Counted from the first letter of the stretch, positions 8,260 to 16,345 are shown. The stretch is DNA of 64,000 nt from 21-14-0-10-47-8 sp966211795 (GCA_966211795.1 CBIHNW010000014.1:71325-135324); one strand, 5' to 3'. The notes: generated by a model not told the origin, from the letters alone. Numbers and translations: made by a program.

Positions 8260-8305
8260 TTGGCTCTCAGGTTAAATTTCCCTATACTATGGGGATAGGG
8301 AAATT
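8260..8305 (+). promoter_or_regulatory. Sigma70-type promoter with palindrome over the -10 box
   Basis: TTGGCT (8260-8265), 17-nt spacer, TATACT (8283-8288). A perfect inverted repeat with 11-bp arms (8275-8285 AATTTCCCTAT and 8295-8305) straddles the -10 box and the predicted transcription start, where a repressor operator would be expected. GGAGG follows at 8312-8316 for the ATG at 8323. Confidence 0.6.
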
Positions 8306-8322
8306 ATCGCCGGAGGAACATC

Positions 8323-9558
8323 ATGAAAGCAGCACAATTCATTATTGCAACATTAGCCCTGGTCGGATTTATGTCGACATACTCGCACAAAGCGATGGCC
8401 CAGGTCGACTCAAACGCCGTTGAAGCCGAAGAAGCCATGGCGGACTCGGAAGCCGCACAAGCCGACGCCCGTGAAGCCAAACGCCGCGCCGATGACGAGC
8501 GCAAACGCCGCGACAAAAACAAGGAAACGGCCCAGGCCACTTTGCAAAAAGCAAAAAGCGCTGAAGCCCAGGCTAAAAACGATCAAGCGAAAGCCGAAAA
8601 CGAAGTGGCCCGCATGAAAGCGGAAAGCGACGAGTACGGCAAACAAGCAAAGCTTGCCGAAGAGAAGCAGGTCTTAGCGCAAAAGCAAATGGACGCCGCG
8701 AAAGAGCGCACCGAAAAATCCAAGCAATTAAGAGACGAATCGCAAAAGAAAAAAGAAGCGTCAGAAAAGGTCGCGCAGAATGCGATGAACGACGCCAAGG
8801 AGCTGGATCAAAAAGCGAAGAGCGCACAAGAAGAGGCCGAAAAGGCGATGAAAGAAGCAAATGATGCCCGCGGCAAAGAGCGCGAAGCCGCTGCCAATCT
8901 CGAGCGCGCCAAATTATCCTCGCAAAAAGCGATGACTTTGTCTTCAGCTTCCGTTGCCAAAGCAAAAGCGGAACAAGCGAAGGCCGAGGCCGAGAAAGCC
9001 CGCGCCGAAGCCGAGATCGCGAAACTGAACCAAGCTCAAGACAAGTCGAAAAAAGAATTGGAAGCGATCGAAGCCGAGTTGGCGAAAGCTCAAAACGAAT
9101 CGAAGCAAGCCTCTTCCAAAGTCGAAGATGAACGAAAGAGTTATGAGCAAACAAAGAAGGAAGAGGCCAAAGCTCGCGAAAGCAGCGCCAAGGTCAAAGC
9201 CGAAACCGAAAAAACTCGCGCTCAATACTCGAAAGAATTGGCGCAGCTGAATCAGGACATCGCGCGCATGAAAAAGAGCATCGCCGACAGCGAAGCCGAT
9301 GCCGCCCGCGCAAATTCGGACATGGAACGCCTGAAATCTGAATTGGAAAAGTCCAAACAGGAGCGGGCCAGGCTCAGCGAGAAAGTAGACGACTCGAAAC
9401 AAAAGGCTGAATCCGCCCATATGAAAGCCGACACTTTGCGCGCTGAAGTGGAAGCCGAAAAGATGAAGGCCGAGACCGAGAAGATCAAAGCCGAAACCGC
9501 GGCGCTGCTGGGAAAATCTCAGGACGCCCCACCCGCTCCCGCGAAGAAGAAAAAATAA
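8323..9558 (+). CDS. Exported long coiled-coil protein
   Basis: 411 residues: a signal peptide ending near SHKAMA-Q, then almost 370 residues of uninterrupted charged heptad-like sequence very rich in Ala, Lys, Glu and Gln (repeats such as AKAEQAKAEAEKARAEAE), with a lysine-rich tail (APAKKKK). This predicts a long alpha-helical rod in the periplasm. The Lys/Glu richness and low complexity prevent any family assignment; matches to TolA-like or myosin-like proteins would be compositional. It has its own promoter with an overlapping palindrome and is followed by a perfect hairpin, so it is a stand-alone unit. A role as periplasmic spacer or structural filament is speculation. Confidence 0.75.
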   Translation: MKAAQFIIATLALVGFMSTYSHKAMAQVDSNAVEAEEAMADSEAAQADAREAKRRADDERKRRDKNKETAQATLQKAKSAEAQAKNDQAKAENEVARMKAESDEYGKQAKLAEEKQVLAQKQMDAAKERTEKSKQLRDESQKKKEASEKVAQNAMNDAKELDQKAKSAQEEAEKAMKEANDARGKEREAAANLERAKLSSQKAMTLSSASVAKAKAEQAKAEAEKARAEAEIAKLNQAQDKSKKELEAIEAELAKAQNESKQASSKVEDERKSYEQTKKEEAKARESSAKVKAETEKTRAQYSKELAQLNQDIARMKKSIADSEADAARANSDMERLKSELEKSKQERARLSEKVDDSKQKAESAHMKADTLRAEVEAEKMKAETEKIKAETAALLGKSQDAPPAPAKKKK

Positions 9559-9569
9559 TCTCATTCCGA

Positions 9570-9594
9570 GGTCCTGATGGCTGTCATCAGGACC
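9570..9594 (+). terminator. Hairpin after the coiled-coil gene
   Basis: Perfect 10-bp stem (GGTCCTGATG / CATCAGGACC) with GCTGT loop, 12 nt after the stop. No T run follows, so it may be a transcript-stabilising or Rho-associated hairpin instead of an intrinsic terminator. Confidence 0.5.
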
Positions 9595-9658
9595 GACCCC
9601 AGTCCAGCCAGCCTCTCTGATTCTGTACTGATCTTCGCGCTTCCTTTAAAATAAAAAC

Positions 9659-10441
9659 ATGCACAAACCCTGTTTCTTCGCGATGGCCACGTTCATCCTG
9701 TCGGCGACTCTGTCTTCCGTATCCGCCGCGCTTCCGCTCAAGATCATCATCGATCCCGGGCACGGTGGCGTCGACACGGGGGCCGTTTATGGTTCGGCGA
9801 AAGAGGCCGTGATCACCTTGCAAGTCGCGCAACATCTCAAAGCCTTGCTCGAAAAATCTCCGGACTTTAGCGCCAGCCTCACCCGTACGCAGGATGCCGC
9901 CATCAGTCTGCAAGAGCGCGTGCACCGGGCCGAGCAAGAGAAGGCCGAACTTTTCGTCAGCATTCACGCCAATGCCTCGCCGGACAAACGCGCCCGCGGA
10001 GTTGAATTTTACTTTCAAAACCAGCTCCCCGCCGACGAAGAGTCCATGTATCTGGCCAATCTCGAAAACCAAGCGGTCAAGGATCAACCAGAAACAAATG
10101 AGCAAGATATCAATAAGAAAACCGACGTGCTGGCCATCGTCGAAGACTTGAAGCGCCAAACCAAAATGCGCAGCAGCTACACACTGAGTGAGCATCTGCA
10201 GAAGGCCTGGAATCCGACTGGCAGCAAAAACAGCAATGTCATTCGCCAAGCGCCATTTTACGTGATTTCGAAAACGAATATTCCGTCCGTTCTGGTCGAG
10301 CTGGGCTTTATTTCCAATCCGAAAGAGTCCCAGAAATTGATCCAACCCCAATACCAAAAAGAAATTGCGCAGAAGATCTTCCAGGGCCTGCAGGCTTACA
10401 AAGAAATGATAGACAAGGCTGAACCCGGACGACTACAGTAG
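9659..10441 (+). CDS. N-acetylmuramoyl-L-alanine amidase (Amidase_3)
   Basis: 260 residues with a signal peptide (cleavage after SVSAA region). It is a zinc amidase that cuts the bond between MurNAc and the peptide stem of peptidoglycan. Zinc ligands are visible: His in IIDPGHGG, Glu in the following KEAVITL segment and His in VSIHANA; the catalytic Glu is in VLVELGFISN. There is no AMIN or SPOR domain, so it is a minimal AmiC/CwlM-like enzyme. No clear ribosome binding site is seen. It is followed after 7 nt by rph, an unusual neighbour. It could serve cell separation or remodelling of prey wall; the sequence does not decide. Confidence 0.92.
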   Translation: MHKPCFFAMATFILSATLSSVSAALPLKIIIDPGHGGVDTGAVYGSAKEAVITLQVAQHLKALLEKSPDFSASLTRTQDAAISLQERVHRAEQEKAELFVSIHANASPDKRARGVEFYFQNQLPADEESMYLANLENQAVKDQPETNEQDINKKTDVLAIVEDLKRQTKMRSSYTLSEHLQKAWNPTGSKNSNVIRQAPFYVISKTNIPSVLVELGFISNPKESQKLIQPQYQKEIAQKIFQGLQAYKEMIDKAEPGRLQ

Positions 10442-10448
10442 GCGCACC

Positions 10449-11174
10449 ATGCGCACAGACGGACGAAGCTTCAATCAATTACGCCCTATTAAAATCACGC
10501 CCCATGTTTCAGACTACGCCGAAGGCAGCGCCATCGTCGAATTCGGAAAAACCAAGGTGCTCTGCACGGCCAGCTACGAGCCGCAACCACCCAAATGGCT
10601 GCAAGGCACCGGCACGGGTTGGATCACGGCGGAATACGGAATGCTTCCCCGCTCGACTCACCAACGCATCAAGCGCGACAAAGCCTTGACCGGGGGACGC
10701 ACGCAGGAGATTTCGCGATTGATCGGCCGCAGCCTTCGCGCCGCGGTCGACAGCAAACTTTTGGGCGAGCGTCAGATCACCATCGACTGCGATGTCTTGC
10801 ATGCCGATGGCGGCACGCGCACGGCTTCGATCACCGGCGGATTTGTGGCGCTGGCCTTGGCGATTCAAAAACTGCGCGACGTCAGCGAAATCAAACACAA
10901 TCCCCTCACGCATTATGTCTCCGCGATCAGCGTGGGATTGGAAAAAGGTCAAAGCCTTTTGGATTTGAATTACGACGAAGATTCGATGATCGGCACCGAC
11001 ATGAATTTCGTGATGACCCATAAGAATGAGTTCATCGAAGTGCAGGGCACCGCCGAACATCACCCGTTCAGCAAAGCTCAATTGATGGACCTGCTCGAAG
11101 TCGCGCAAAAGGGTTGCCAAGAGCTGTTCCAACATCAGGCCGAAATCATCGGTCACTTTTTTCCATTGAAATAA
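10449..11174 (+). CDS. rph: Ribonuclease PH
   Basis: 241 residues, close to the family's usual ~240. Phosphorolytic 3'-5' exoribonuclease that trims the 3' ends of tRNA precursors; forms a hexameric ring. Conserved blocks: GGRTQEISRLIGRSLRA (phosphate-binding Arg), DCDVLHADGGTRTASITGG and the C-terminal VQGTAEHHPFSKAQL. ATG at 10449 begins the expected MRTDGRSFNQLRP sequence. It lies 7 nt behind the amidase and 25 nt before rdgB; rph-rdgB adjacency is common in many bacteria, which supports both calls. Confidence 0.96.
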   Translation: MRTDGRSFNQLRPIKITPHVSDYAEGSAIVEFGKTKVLCTASYEPQPPKWLQGTGTGWITAEYGMLPRSTHQRIKRDKALTGGRTQEISRLIGRSLRAAVDSKLLGERQITIDCDVLHADGGTRTASITGGFVALALAIQKLRDVSEIKHNPLTHYVSAISVGLEKGQSLLDLNYDEDSMIGTDMNFVMTHKNEFIEVQGTAEHHPFSKAQLMDLLEVAQKGCQELFQHQAEIIGHFFPLK

Positions 11175-11199
11175 AACTTTCCACTGAAGGCGACTGAAT

Positions 11200-11802
11200 A
11201 TGATGACGGAAATCTGGATTGCAACAGGCAGTAAGGGTAAGCTCGGAGAATTCAAACTCCTGTTCGGTAAAGAATTTCCCGAAGTCAAAATTTTCTCGAA
11301 CGCCGACATGCCCTCTTTCACGCCTCCTCCGGAAAACGGCACGACTTTTCTTGAAAATGCACGCATCAAAACCCGCGCCGTGAAAGCCATGAAACCTGGC
11401 CAATGGGTGATGGGCGAAGATTCAGGTCTCGAGGTCGAAGCGCTTGGCAATCTTCCGGGCATTCACTCGGCCCGCTACGCCGGCCCCAAAGCCGCGGACA
11501 GCGAAAACACCGCCAAACTTTTAAAGATGATGCAAATGCGCGCCGGCACCAACCGCAACGCTCAATTCAAAACCTGCATGATCGTGTACACACCGACAGG
11601 TGAAGAGTGGATTTTCAATGGTGAGCTGAAAGGCCAAATCGCCAAAACTCCAGCAGGCCAACATGGTTTCGGCTATGATCCTGTTTTCATTCCCGAGGGT
11701 GAAACCAAAACTCTGGCGGAAATCGGCAGCGCCTACAAACTGAAAAATTCGCACCGCGCTCGCGCCACCCAGGCCTTTTTCGAAAAATTAAAAACGCTTT
11801 AA
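11200..11802 (+). CDS. rdgB: dITP/XTP pyrophosphatase (HAM1 family)
   Basis: 200 residues. Hydrolyses deaminated purine nucleoside triphosphates such as dITP and XTP to monophosphates, keeping them out of DNA and RNA. Motifs: substrate-binding IATGSKGKLGEF at the N-terminus, catalytic GEDSGLEVEALGNLPG with the general-base Asp, GFGYDPVFIPEG, and the terminal NSHRARA. Two ATG codons in a row (11200, 11203) follow GAAGGCG. Conserved pairing with rph. Confidence 0.95.
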   Translation: MMTEIWIATGSKGKLGEFKLLFGKEFPEVKIFSNADMPSFTPPPENGTTFLENARIKTRAVKAMKPGQWVMGEDSGLEVEALGNLPGIHSARYAGPKAADSENTAKLLKMMQMRAGTNRNAQFKTCMIVYTPTGEEWIFNGELKGQIAKTPAGQHGFGYDPVFIPEGETKTLAEIGSAYKLKNSHRARATQAFFEKLKTL

Positions 11803-11871
11803 AAAAGAAGAGCTTTGGATCGCAGCAACTCTTGGCCGCATCTGAAAGAGCCTGCCACGAGCAGTCTGAAT

Positions 11872-12594
11872 TTAATTTTTTGCCGCGGCTTTGATTTCTG
11901 TCTTTGCGGCAGGCTTTGAATCCGCCTTGATTTCAGGCTTCACGCTTGGCTTTGGGTCGACTTTGATTTCGGGCTTCTCAGGCTTCTCTGCCCAATCAAA
12001 ACTCACCTTGTCATCCTTTACCGTGACCTGCATCCAATCATCGACAAAGCCCGCATCACAAGCGCAAGCCACCTGATCTGAGAACGAAAGCGAATTGCGA
12101 ATGATTCGAAGCTTATACCCACCCAGCGACTTGATCACCGGTACGAAAGAGTTTTTGGTCGACCCCAGATCCCCAGTCTCAACCACCGCGCCGACTTTGG
12201 TATTTAACAAAACATAATGAACCCGATCAAAGCCCGGACGCCCCGATGTTCTCAGGAAAGCAATGACTCTATTTTTTCCAGCCTCATAAATCGCCGAAGG
12301 AAGAGTCTGCTTATCATCCAATTTGCAAATTGAATTCTGGGCCTTCATGATGTGCCCCGTAAAATAATACCAAGCCTTCTTCAGCTCCAACTTTCGCGTC
12401 AAAGCTTTGGTCTTATAAAAAATCTCCATGTCATCATTGGTGCAATCTTTGGTCGGCGATTTAAATTCAAGCGAAAAACCACGCCCTTCATCCAAACACT
12501 TCAAACTATAAACACATTTATCTTTGTCCTGAGCAATGGCCAATCGACCCACACATAAAAATATGACAACGGCCAACGCAACGACACCCTTCAA
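11872..12594 (-). CDS. Exported protein with Lys/Pro repeat tail
   Basis: 240 residues starting at a TTG preceded by GGGGGTGGG. A signal peptide (VVALAVVIFLCVGRLAIA-Q) leads into a ~175-residue domain with six or so cysteines (CVYSLKCLDEG, SICKLD, ACACDAGFVDDW) that I do not recognise, followed by a tail of four imperfect repeats of about nine residues, variants of KPEIKVDPKPSV. The tail is likely extended and positively charged, perhaps binding the wall or envelope. Convergent with rdgB. Function unknown. Confidence 0.65.
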   Translation of the reverse strand: MKGVVALAVVIFLCVGRLAIAQDKDKCVYSLKCLDEGRGFSLEFKSPTKDCTNDDMEIFYKTKALTRKLELKKAWYYFTGHIMKAQNSICKLDDKQTLPSAIYEAGKNRVIAFLRTSGRPGFDRVHYVLLNTKVGAVVETGDLGSTKNSFVPVIKSLGGYKLRIIRNSLSFSDQVACACDAGFVDDWMQVTVKDDKVSFDWAEKPEKPEIKVDPKPSVKPEIKADSKPAAKTEIKAAAKN

Positions 12595-13020
12595 AACCCA
12601 CCCCCAAAAATTTTTACGGAATCGATCCTGAATCGTAACAAAAAAATATGTCGTATGAAAAAGAAATAATCATTTACCCCAGACCCCCAAAAAACAAGCC
12701 GCAAATGCACAGCAACGAAGACGTCCAAAGGACGTCGAGAAACCAGCAACAAAGGATCTACAGGAAGGTAAATTTCTCTCTAAACCTAATCAGCCAAGGC
12801 CCAACGACAAAGACGTCCGAAGGACGTCAAGGAGCCAACAACAAAGGATCTACAGGAAGGTAAATTTCTCTCTAAACCCCCGTCAGCCGAGGCGCAACGA
12901 CGAAGGCGTCCGAATGGACGTCGAGGAGGCGGCAACGAAGGATCACGGGGGTTTAGAGAGAAATTTTAGGGTGGGGTGGTGCGACCGACCACCCCCAAGC
13001 ATACGGATCAAAAAGAAAGA
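12595..13020. other. Intergenic region with tandem hairpin repeats
   Basis: No convincing protein gene; an open frame at 12648-12863 merely runs through the repeats. The region holds the repeat array described at 12711-12966 and a perfect hairpin at 12973-12995 (GGGGTGGT / ACCACCCC, loop GCGACCG) with no T run. Confidence 0.5.
12711..12966 (+). repeat. Tandem ~93-bp repeat array with GGA-rich hairpins (candidate CsrB-like RNA)
   Basis: Two full units and one partial unit (starting near 12711, 12801 and 12894). Each unit contains a short hairpin of the form GACGTCC-nAA-GGACGTC (12720-12736, 12812-12828, and a weaker one at 12906-12922) and several unpaired GGA triplets. The sequence CAGGAAG, which matches the repeat consensus of E. 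coli CsrB, occurs at 12761-12767 and 12853-12859. The last unit ends with a 22-nt segment (12945-12966) that is the exact reverse complement of 12862-12883, so the array can close into one large stem. Strand is inferred from the GGA motifs. Expression and CsrA binding are not shown. Confidence 0.55.
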
Positions 13021-13170
13021 CTACTCTTCAGCAGAACTTGAAGACGAGGAATTGCGTGAACGGGTCGCGCCCGCGCTGCCTCGACGTTGGCTGCCTGCAC
13101 TTCGACCAGAACGGCTGGACGCTGAACTGGAACGAGATGATTTTGATGATGTTGATCGGCTGTTTTTCAT
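13021..13170 (-). CDS. Small Ser/Arg-rich basic protein
   Basis: 49 residues starting at the ATG at 13170, which sits right behind a near-consensus AAGGAGGTCC site. The longer in-frame start at 13215 is not supported by any such site. The protein is built almost entirely from Ser, Arg, Lys, Gly and Ala (MKNSRSTSSKSSRSSSAS at the N-terminus) and ends in a run of six Ser followed by AEE. It has no hydrophobic segment. Composition suggests an intrinsically disordered nucleic-acid-binding protein, a little like the tails of histone-like proteins. The excellent ribosome binding site argues that it is really made, at high level. Confidence 0.7.
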   Translation of the reverse strand: MKNSRSTSSKSSRSSSASSRSGRSAGSQRRGSAGATRSRNSSSSSSAEE

Positions 13171-13220
13171 AAGGACCTCCTTGGCTTCACTTTCGTTTAG
13201 CAAAATCAGGTCCAAGCTTT

Positions 13221-13628
13221 TTAAGAATGCAAAGATTCGATTGGGAGATTGTGAAACTCGGCTCGCGGTTGCGCGGAATACCCATTCTGTAGGTCGTTGA
13301 TCGAGTCGTACACGCGGAAACTTTTTGTGCCGAGAAAAATTTCGATTTGTCTGCGAACATTATGGTTGGGGCGAACCAGGCCCAGCTCTCCCCCATTTCG
13401 CCCCAGCTGTCGATTGATATCAGAGAGAAATTTCAACATCTGCAGACTGAGAAACTCGCAACTAGAGAGATCCAAAGCGATCGACTGATTGGCGCCAACT
13501 GAACTTTCGATGGCTTGAATGATTCGACGATCGTTGAACGCATCCACACGTCCCGAAATTTTCAAGCCCACCCAACCTGGTCGCAAAACTGCCTCTAAAA
13601 GTGTCACCATAGAACCCGACCATTGCAA
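13221..13628 (-). CDS. STAS-domain protein (anti-sigma factor antagonist-like)
   Basis: 135 residues from the first ATG, or 129 from the ATG at 13610. The core follows the STAS pattern: GLKISGRVDAFNDRRIIQAIE, then SIALDLSSCEFLSLQMLKFLSDI, where the Ser after DLS-CEF-LS would be the phosphorylatable position of SpoIIAA-like proteins. STAS proteins bind anti-sigma factors or receive signals in partner-switching systems. No anti-sigma factor or phosphatase gene is adjacent, so the partner is unknown. It is on the same strand as the Ser/Arg protein 50 nt downstream. Confidence 0.68.
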   Translation of the reverse strand: MQWSGSMVTLLEAVLRPGWVGLKISGRVDAFNDRRIIQAIESSVGANQSIALDLSSCEFLSLQMLKFLSDINRQLGRNGGELGLVRPNHNVRRQIEIFLGTKSFRVYDSINDLQNGYSAQPRAEFHNLPIESLHS

Positions 13629-13761
13629 TCTCGCGAAAACTTGTCAACATTCCGTGCAAAGGCTCTAGTGAACGTTGTCATGATAAGCCATTTTCGGCGT
13701 TGTCAAAACTTGGTTTTCTGCGCTAAATCTAATGCCATTCCAGACAATTGGGGGGCGGCGC

Positions 13762-14706
13762 ATGAAGGGTCTGAAAATCTTTTCCGGAAATTCCAACCCT
13801 CAACTGGCGCGAAAAATTGCCGAAGCGGCTGGTGTCGAGCTCGGATACTGTCAGCTGAACTCGTTTGCTGACGGCGAGATTCAAGTCGAAATTCACGAAA
13901 GCGTTCGCGGCCAACATGTCTTTGTTGTTCAAAGCACCTGCCCACCCGCCAACCAAAATTACATGGAATTATTCATCCTGATGGATGCCCTGAGACGGGC
14001 TTCGGCCAAAGCGATCACGGCCGTGATTCCTTATTATGGTTATGGTCGTCAGGACCGCAAAGTCGCTCCACGCGCACCTATCTCTGCGAAACTAATGGCA
14101 GATTTGATCACGACCGCAGGTGCCGACCGGGTTGTGACCGTCGACCTGCATGCCGCCCAGATTCAGGGTTTTTTCAATGTTCCGGTCGATCACCTTTTCG
14201 CCATCCCCACTCTTTCACGGGCTTGGCGGGAACAATTAGGGGCTGGGTCTGAATTTGTTGCAGTGAGTCCCGATGCCGGAGGGGTCGAACGAACCCGCGC
14301 TTTTGCAAAACGCATCGAATGCCCAATCGCCATTGTTGATAAAAGACGTTCTGGGCCAAATGAAGCCAAAGCCCTGCACTTGATCGGGGATGTTGCCGGC
14401 AAAACCGCCATCATCGTGGATGACATGGTCGATACCGCCGGAACCCTCACACAAGCTGTTGACAGTCTTTACAAAAATGGTGCAAAACGTGTGTTCGCCG
14501 TTGCAACGCATCCGGTTTTGTCTGGCCCCGCGATCACAAGAATCGTCGAAAGCCGAATTGAAAAACTGTGGGTGACCGATACGATCCCTTTGAGCGAGGC
14601 CGCGCGAAACAGTGGAAAAATCGAAGTGATTTCAGTTGCTCATTTGCTTGCTGAAGCCATCAAGAGAATCCACGGAAATGATTCCGTCAGTTCACTGTTT
14701 GATTAG
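13762..14706 (+). CDS. prs: Ribose-phosphate pyrophosphokinase
   Basis: 314 residues. Makes phosphoribosyl pyrophosphate from ribose-5-phosphate and ATP, the entry compound for purine, pyrimidine and histidine synthesis. Visible motifs: SFADGEIQVEI, the ATP-binding GYGRQDRK, metal-binding TVDLHAAQIQGFF, and the PRPP loop IVDDMVDTAGT. ATG at 13762 follows GGGGGGCGG and gives the family length. It heads a plus-strand series of translation-related genes (rplY, pth, ychF); prs-rplY-pth-ychF order is a widespread bacterial arrangement. Confidence 0.97.
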   Translation: MKGLKIFSGNSNPQLARKIAEAAGVELGYCQLNSFADGEIQVEIHESVRGQHVFVVQSTCPPANQNYMELFILMDALRRASAKAITAVIPYYGYGRQDRKVAPRAPISAKLMADLITTAGADRVVTVDLHAAQIQGFFNVPVDHLFAIPTLSRAWREQLGAGSEFVAVSPDAGGVERTRAFAKRIECPIAIVDKRRSGPNEAKALHLIGDVAGKTAIIVDDMVDTAGTLTQAVDSLYKNGAKRVFAVATHPVLSGPAITRIVESRIEKLWVTDTIPLSEAARNSGKIEVISVAHLLAEAIKRIHGNDSVSSLFD

Positions 14707-14768
14707 ACTATTCGACTCGACTGATTGATAAGATTGTTCGATTCGATTGCTCGATTGGTTTTTTCGGG

Positions 14769-14798
14769 TGATTTGTTAAAAAATGATTTGTTAAAAAA
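14769..14798 (+). repeat. Perfect 15-bp tandem duplication before rplY
   Basis: TGATTTGTTAAAAAA occurs twice back to back, 37 nt upstream of the rplY ATG. The AT-rich block could be an UP-like or promoter element; this is inference. Confidence 0.5.
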
Positions 14799-14834
14799 TT
14801 TAGATACGCATTCGTTAAGTAACTGGAGAAGAAA

Positions 14835-15512
14835 ATGAGCCAAAGACATGACCTCACTGTAGAAGCCCGCGAAACCGGTAAACACAACAGCCGTGCTCTT
14901 CGTCGTGACCGCAAAGTTCCAGCCGTTGTTTACGGCGCAACTCAGCCAAGCAATCTTTATATCGACGAATCTTCTGTTATTCGTTTCAACGTCCGCGCAT
15001 ACGAGAATGCTTTGTTCAGCTTGAAGAGCAAAGACACAAAATTGAACAACATCGTTGTTCTGATGAAAGAAGTCGTGGTTCACCCAGTGACTCGTCGTCC
15101 ACAACACGTTGACCTTTTCGCGTTGGACTTGAAAAAGGCCGTTCGCGTATCGATCGAAATCAAATTGGATGGAAAACCAATCGGTATCTCTGAGGGCGGT
15201 CTGTTGAACGTCGTCAACCGTCAGGTTGAAATCGAATGTTTGCCAACTGAAATCCCTGAGAGCATCACTGCTGACATCTCTCACTTGGGCGTTGGCGATG
15301 CTTTGCACGTATCAGATCTGAAGATCCCAGCTGGTATCAAGCTGATCTCTTCTGCAGATACGACAATCGCGGTTGTGAACCTCTTCGTCGAAGAAGTTGT
15401 CGCAGCTCCAACGGCAGAAGCAGCAGCGGCTCCGGCAGCGGGCGCAGCGGCTCCAGCGGCGGGTGCAGCAGCAGCTCCAGCGGCAGGTGCGAAGAAAGAA
15501 GAGAAGAAGTAA
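14835..15512 (+). CDS. rplY: 50S ribosomal protein L25 (CTC/TL5 type)
   Basis: 225 residues. N-terminal ~95 residues are the 5S rRNA-binding L25 domain (ARETGKHNSRALRRDRKVPAVVYG), followed by the beta-rich CTC/TL5 C-terminal domain (VEIECLPTEIPESITADISHL). A tail of about 40 residues of Ala, Pro and Gly repeats ending KKEEKK follows and is low-complexity. Start is supported by GGAGAAGAAA. Codon use (AAC, CGT, GGT, GTT enriched) looks like that of a highly expressed gene. A strong terminator follows. Confidence 0.95.
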   Translation: MSQRHDLTVEARETGKHNSRALRRDRKVPAVVYGATQPSNLYIDESSVIRFNVRAYENALFSLKSKDTKLNNIVVLMKEVVVHPVTRRPQHVDLFALDLKKAVRVSIEIKLDGKPIGISEGGLLNVVNRQVEIECLPTEIPESITADISHLGVGDALHVSDLKIPAGIKLISSADTTIAVVNLFVEEVVAAPTAEAAAAPAAGAAAPAAGAAAAPAAGAKKEEKK

Positions 15513-15540
15513 TTCTCTCTCTGATTTTGAAAAATCTCAA

Positions 15541-15567
15541 AAAGGCGATGGAAACATCGCCTTTTTT
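15541..15567 (+). terminator. Intrinsic terminator after rplY
   Basis: GGCGATG / CATCGCC stem with GAAA tetraloop followed by six T; A residues on the left also pair with them, so it may act on both strands. Confidence 0.92.
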
Positions 15568-15743
15568 ATTTTCCCCTTCGAAATGAAGCCCGCGTCTTGA
15601 TGAAACTCACAAAGATTATTGCCAATGAAGCCTTTCCCACGGCAACAACCTCTTCGCAGGAAGCCTGTTGAAATGAGCCAAATCCTGTGACGAAAGTGGC
15701 CTCTTCGGTTATAAGATCCCATCTCATAAAGGACTGCTTTTCT

Positions 15744-16307
15744 ATGCATTTGATCGTTGGTCTCGGAAATCCTGGCCCCAAGTACGCCCTGACTCGTCAT
15801 AATATCGGTTTCATGGCCTTGGATCTTTTTGCAACCGGCGCCGGAAATCCGCCCTGGAAGGAAGAGCACAAGGCTCACACCTGCCGCTTTCAAATGGACG
15901 ATCGCCAAATTTTGCTGGCAAAGCCGATGACCTTTATGAATTTGTCGGGCCAGTCGGTGCAGGCCTTGATGCAGTTTTATAAAATTCCGCTGGAAAATCT
16001 GGTGGTGGTCCACGACGAGATCGACATTCCCTTTGCGGCTTTGCGATTTCACAAGAATCGCGGCCATGGCGGGCACAATGGCGTTCGCAATATCAGCGAG
16101 CTTTTGGGAACTGCGGATTATGCTCGTCTGAAACTGGGTGTGGGGCGCCCGCCCCATCCTGAAATGAAGGTTCCGGACTTTGTATTGCAAAAGTTTTCGA
16201 CCGAGGAAGCTCAGCAATTGCCTGACTTTTTGAACAAAGCAGGAGATGCTCTTGAGTCTGTTATTTTTGATGGTTTGTCGAAGGCTGCAACCAAGTTTAA
16301 TGGCTAG
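15744..16307 (+). CDS. pth: Peptidyl-tRNA hydrolase
   Basis: 187 residues, normal for the family. Releases tRNA from peptidyl-tRNA that has dropped off the ribosome. Motifs: LIVGLGNPGPKY, the catalytic His in TRHNIGF, Asn in MNLSGQSV and the HDEIDIPF block with the catalytic Asp, then GGHNGVRNI. ATG at 15744 gives MHLIVGLGNPG; the upstream in-frame extension is not conserved sequence. AAAGGA lies 11 nt before the start. Followed after 38 nt by ychF. Confidence 0.96.
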   Translation: MHLIVGLGNPGPKYALTRHNIGFMALDLFATGAGNPPWKEEHKAHTCRFQMDDRQILLAKPMTFMNLSGQSVQALMQFYKIPLENLVVVHDEIDIPFAALRFHKNRGHGGHNGVRNISELLGTADYARLKLGVGRPPHPEMKVPDFVLQKFSTEEAQQLPDFLNKAGDALESVIFDGLSKAATKFNG

Positions 16308-16345
16308 CTGTTCGATCTTTTTTTTCGCGAAGTAGAGGTTTTATT

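Noticed and set aside
8573..9154. 193-residue minus-strand open frame in the coiled-coil gene
   Set aside because: It is the Leu/Arg/Ser-rich complement of Lys/Glu/Ala repeats and follows from composition.
9587..10357. 256-residue minus-strand open frame
   Set aside because: Lies antisense to the amidase gene, which has clear catalytic motifs. The translation is Arg/Gly-rich and lacks any domain, typical of the complement of a codon-biased gene.
10509..11462. 317-residue minus-strand open frame
   Set aside because: Antisense to rph and rdgB; no recognisable motif.
12648..12863. 71-residue open frame through the hairpin repeats
   Set aside because: Its sequence simply repeats the nucleotide units, has no ribosome binding site and no homologous pattern.
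12711..12966. CRISPR array
   Set aside because: Repeats are ~93-bp contiguous units with little unique spacer between them, only two to three copies, and no cas gene is nearby.
14706..14834. tRNA or small RNA between prs and rplY
   Set aside because: The stretch is AT-rich with simple repeats of CGATT/GATTG words; no cloverleaf or terminator is visible.
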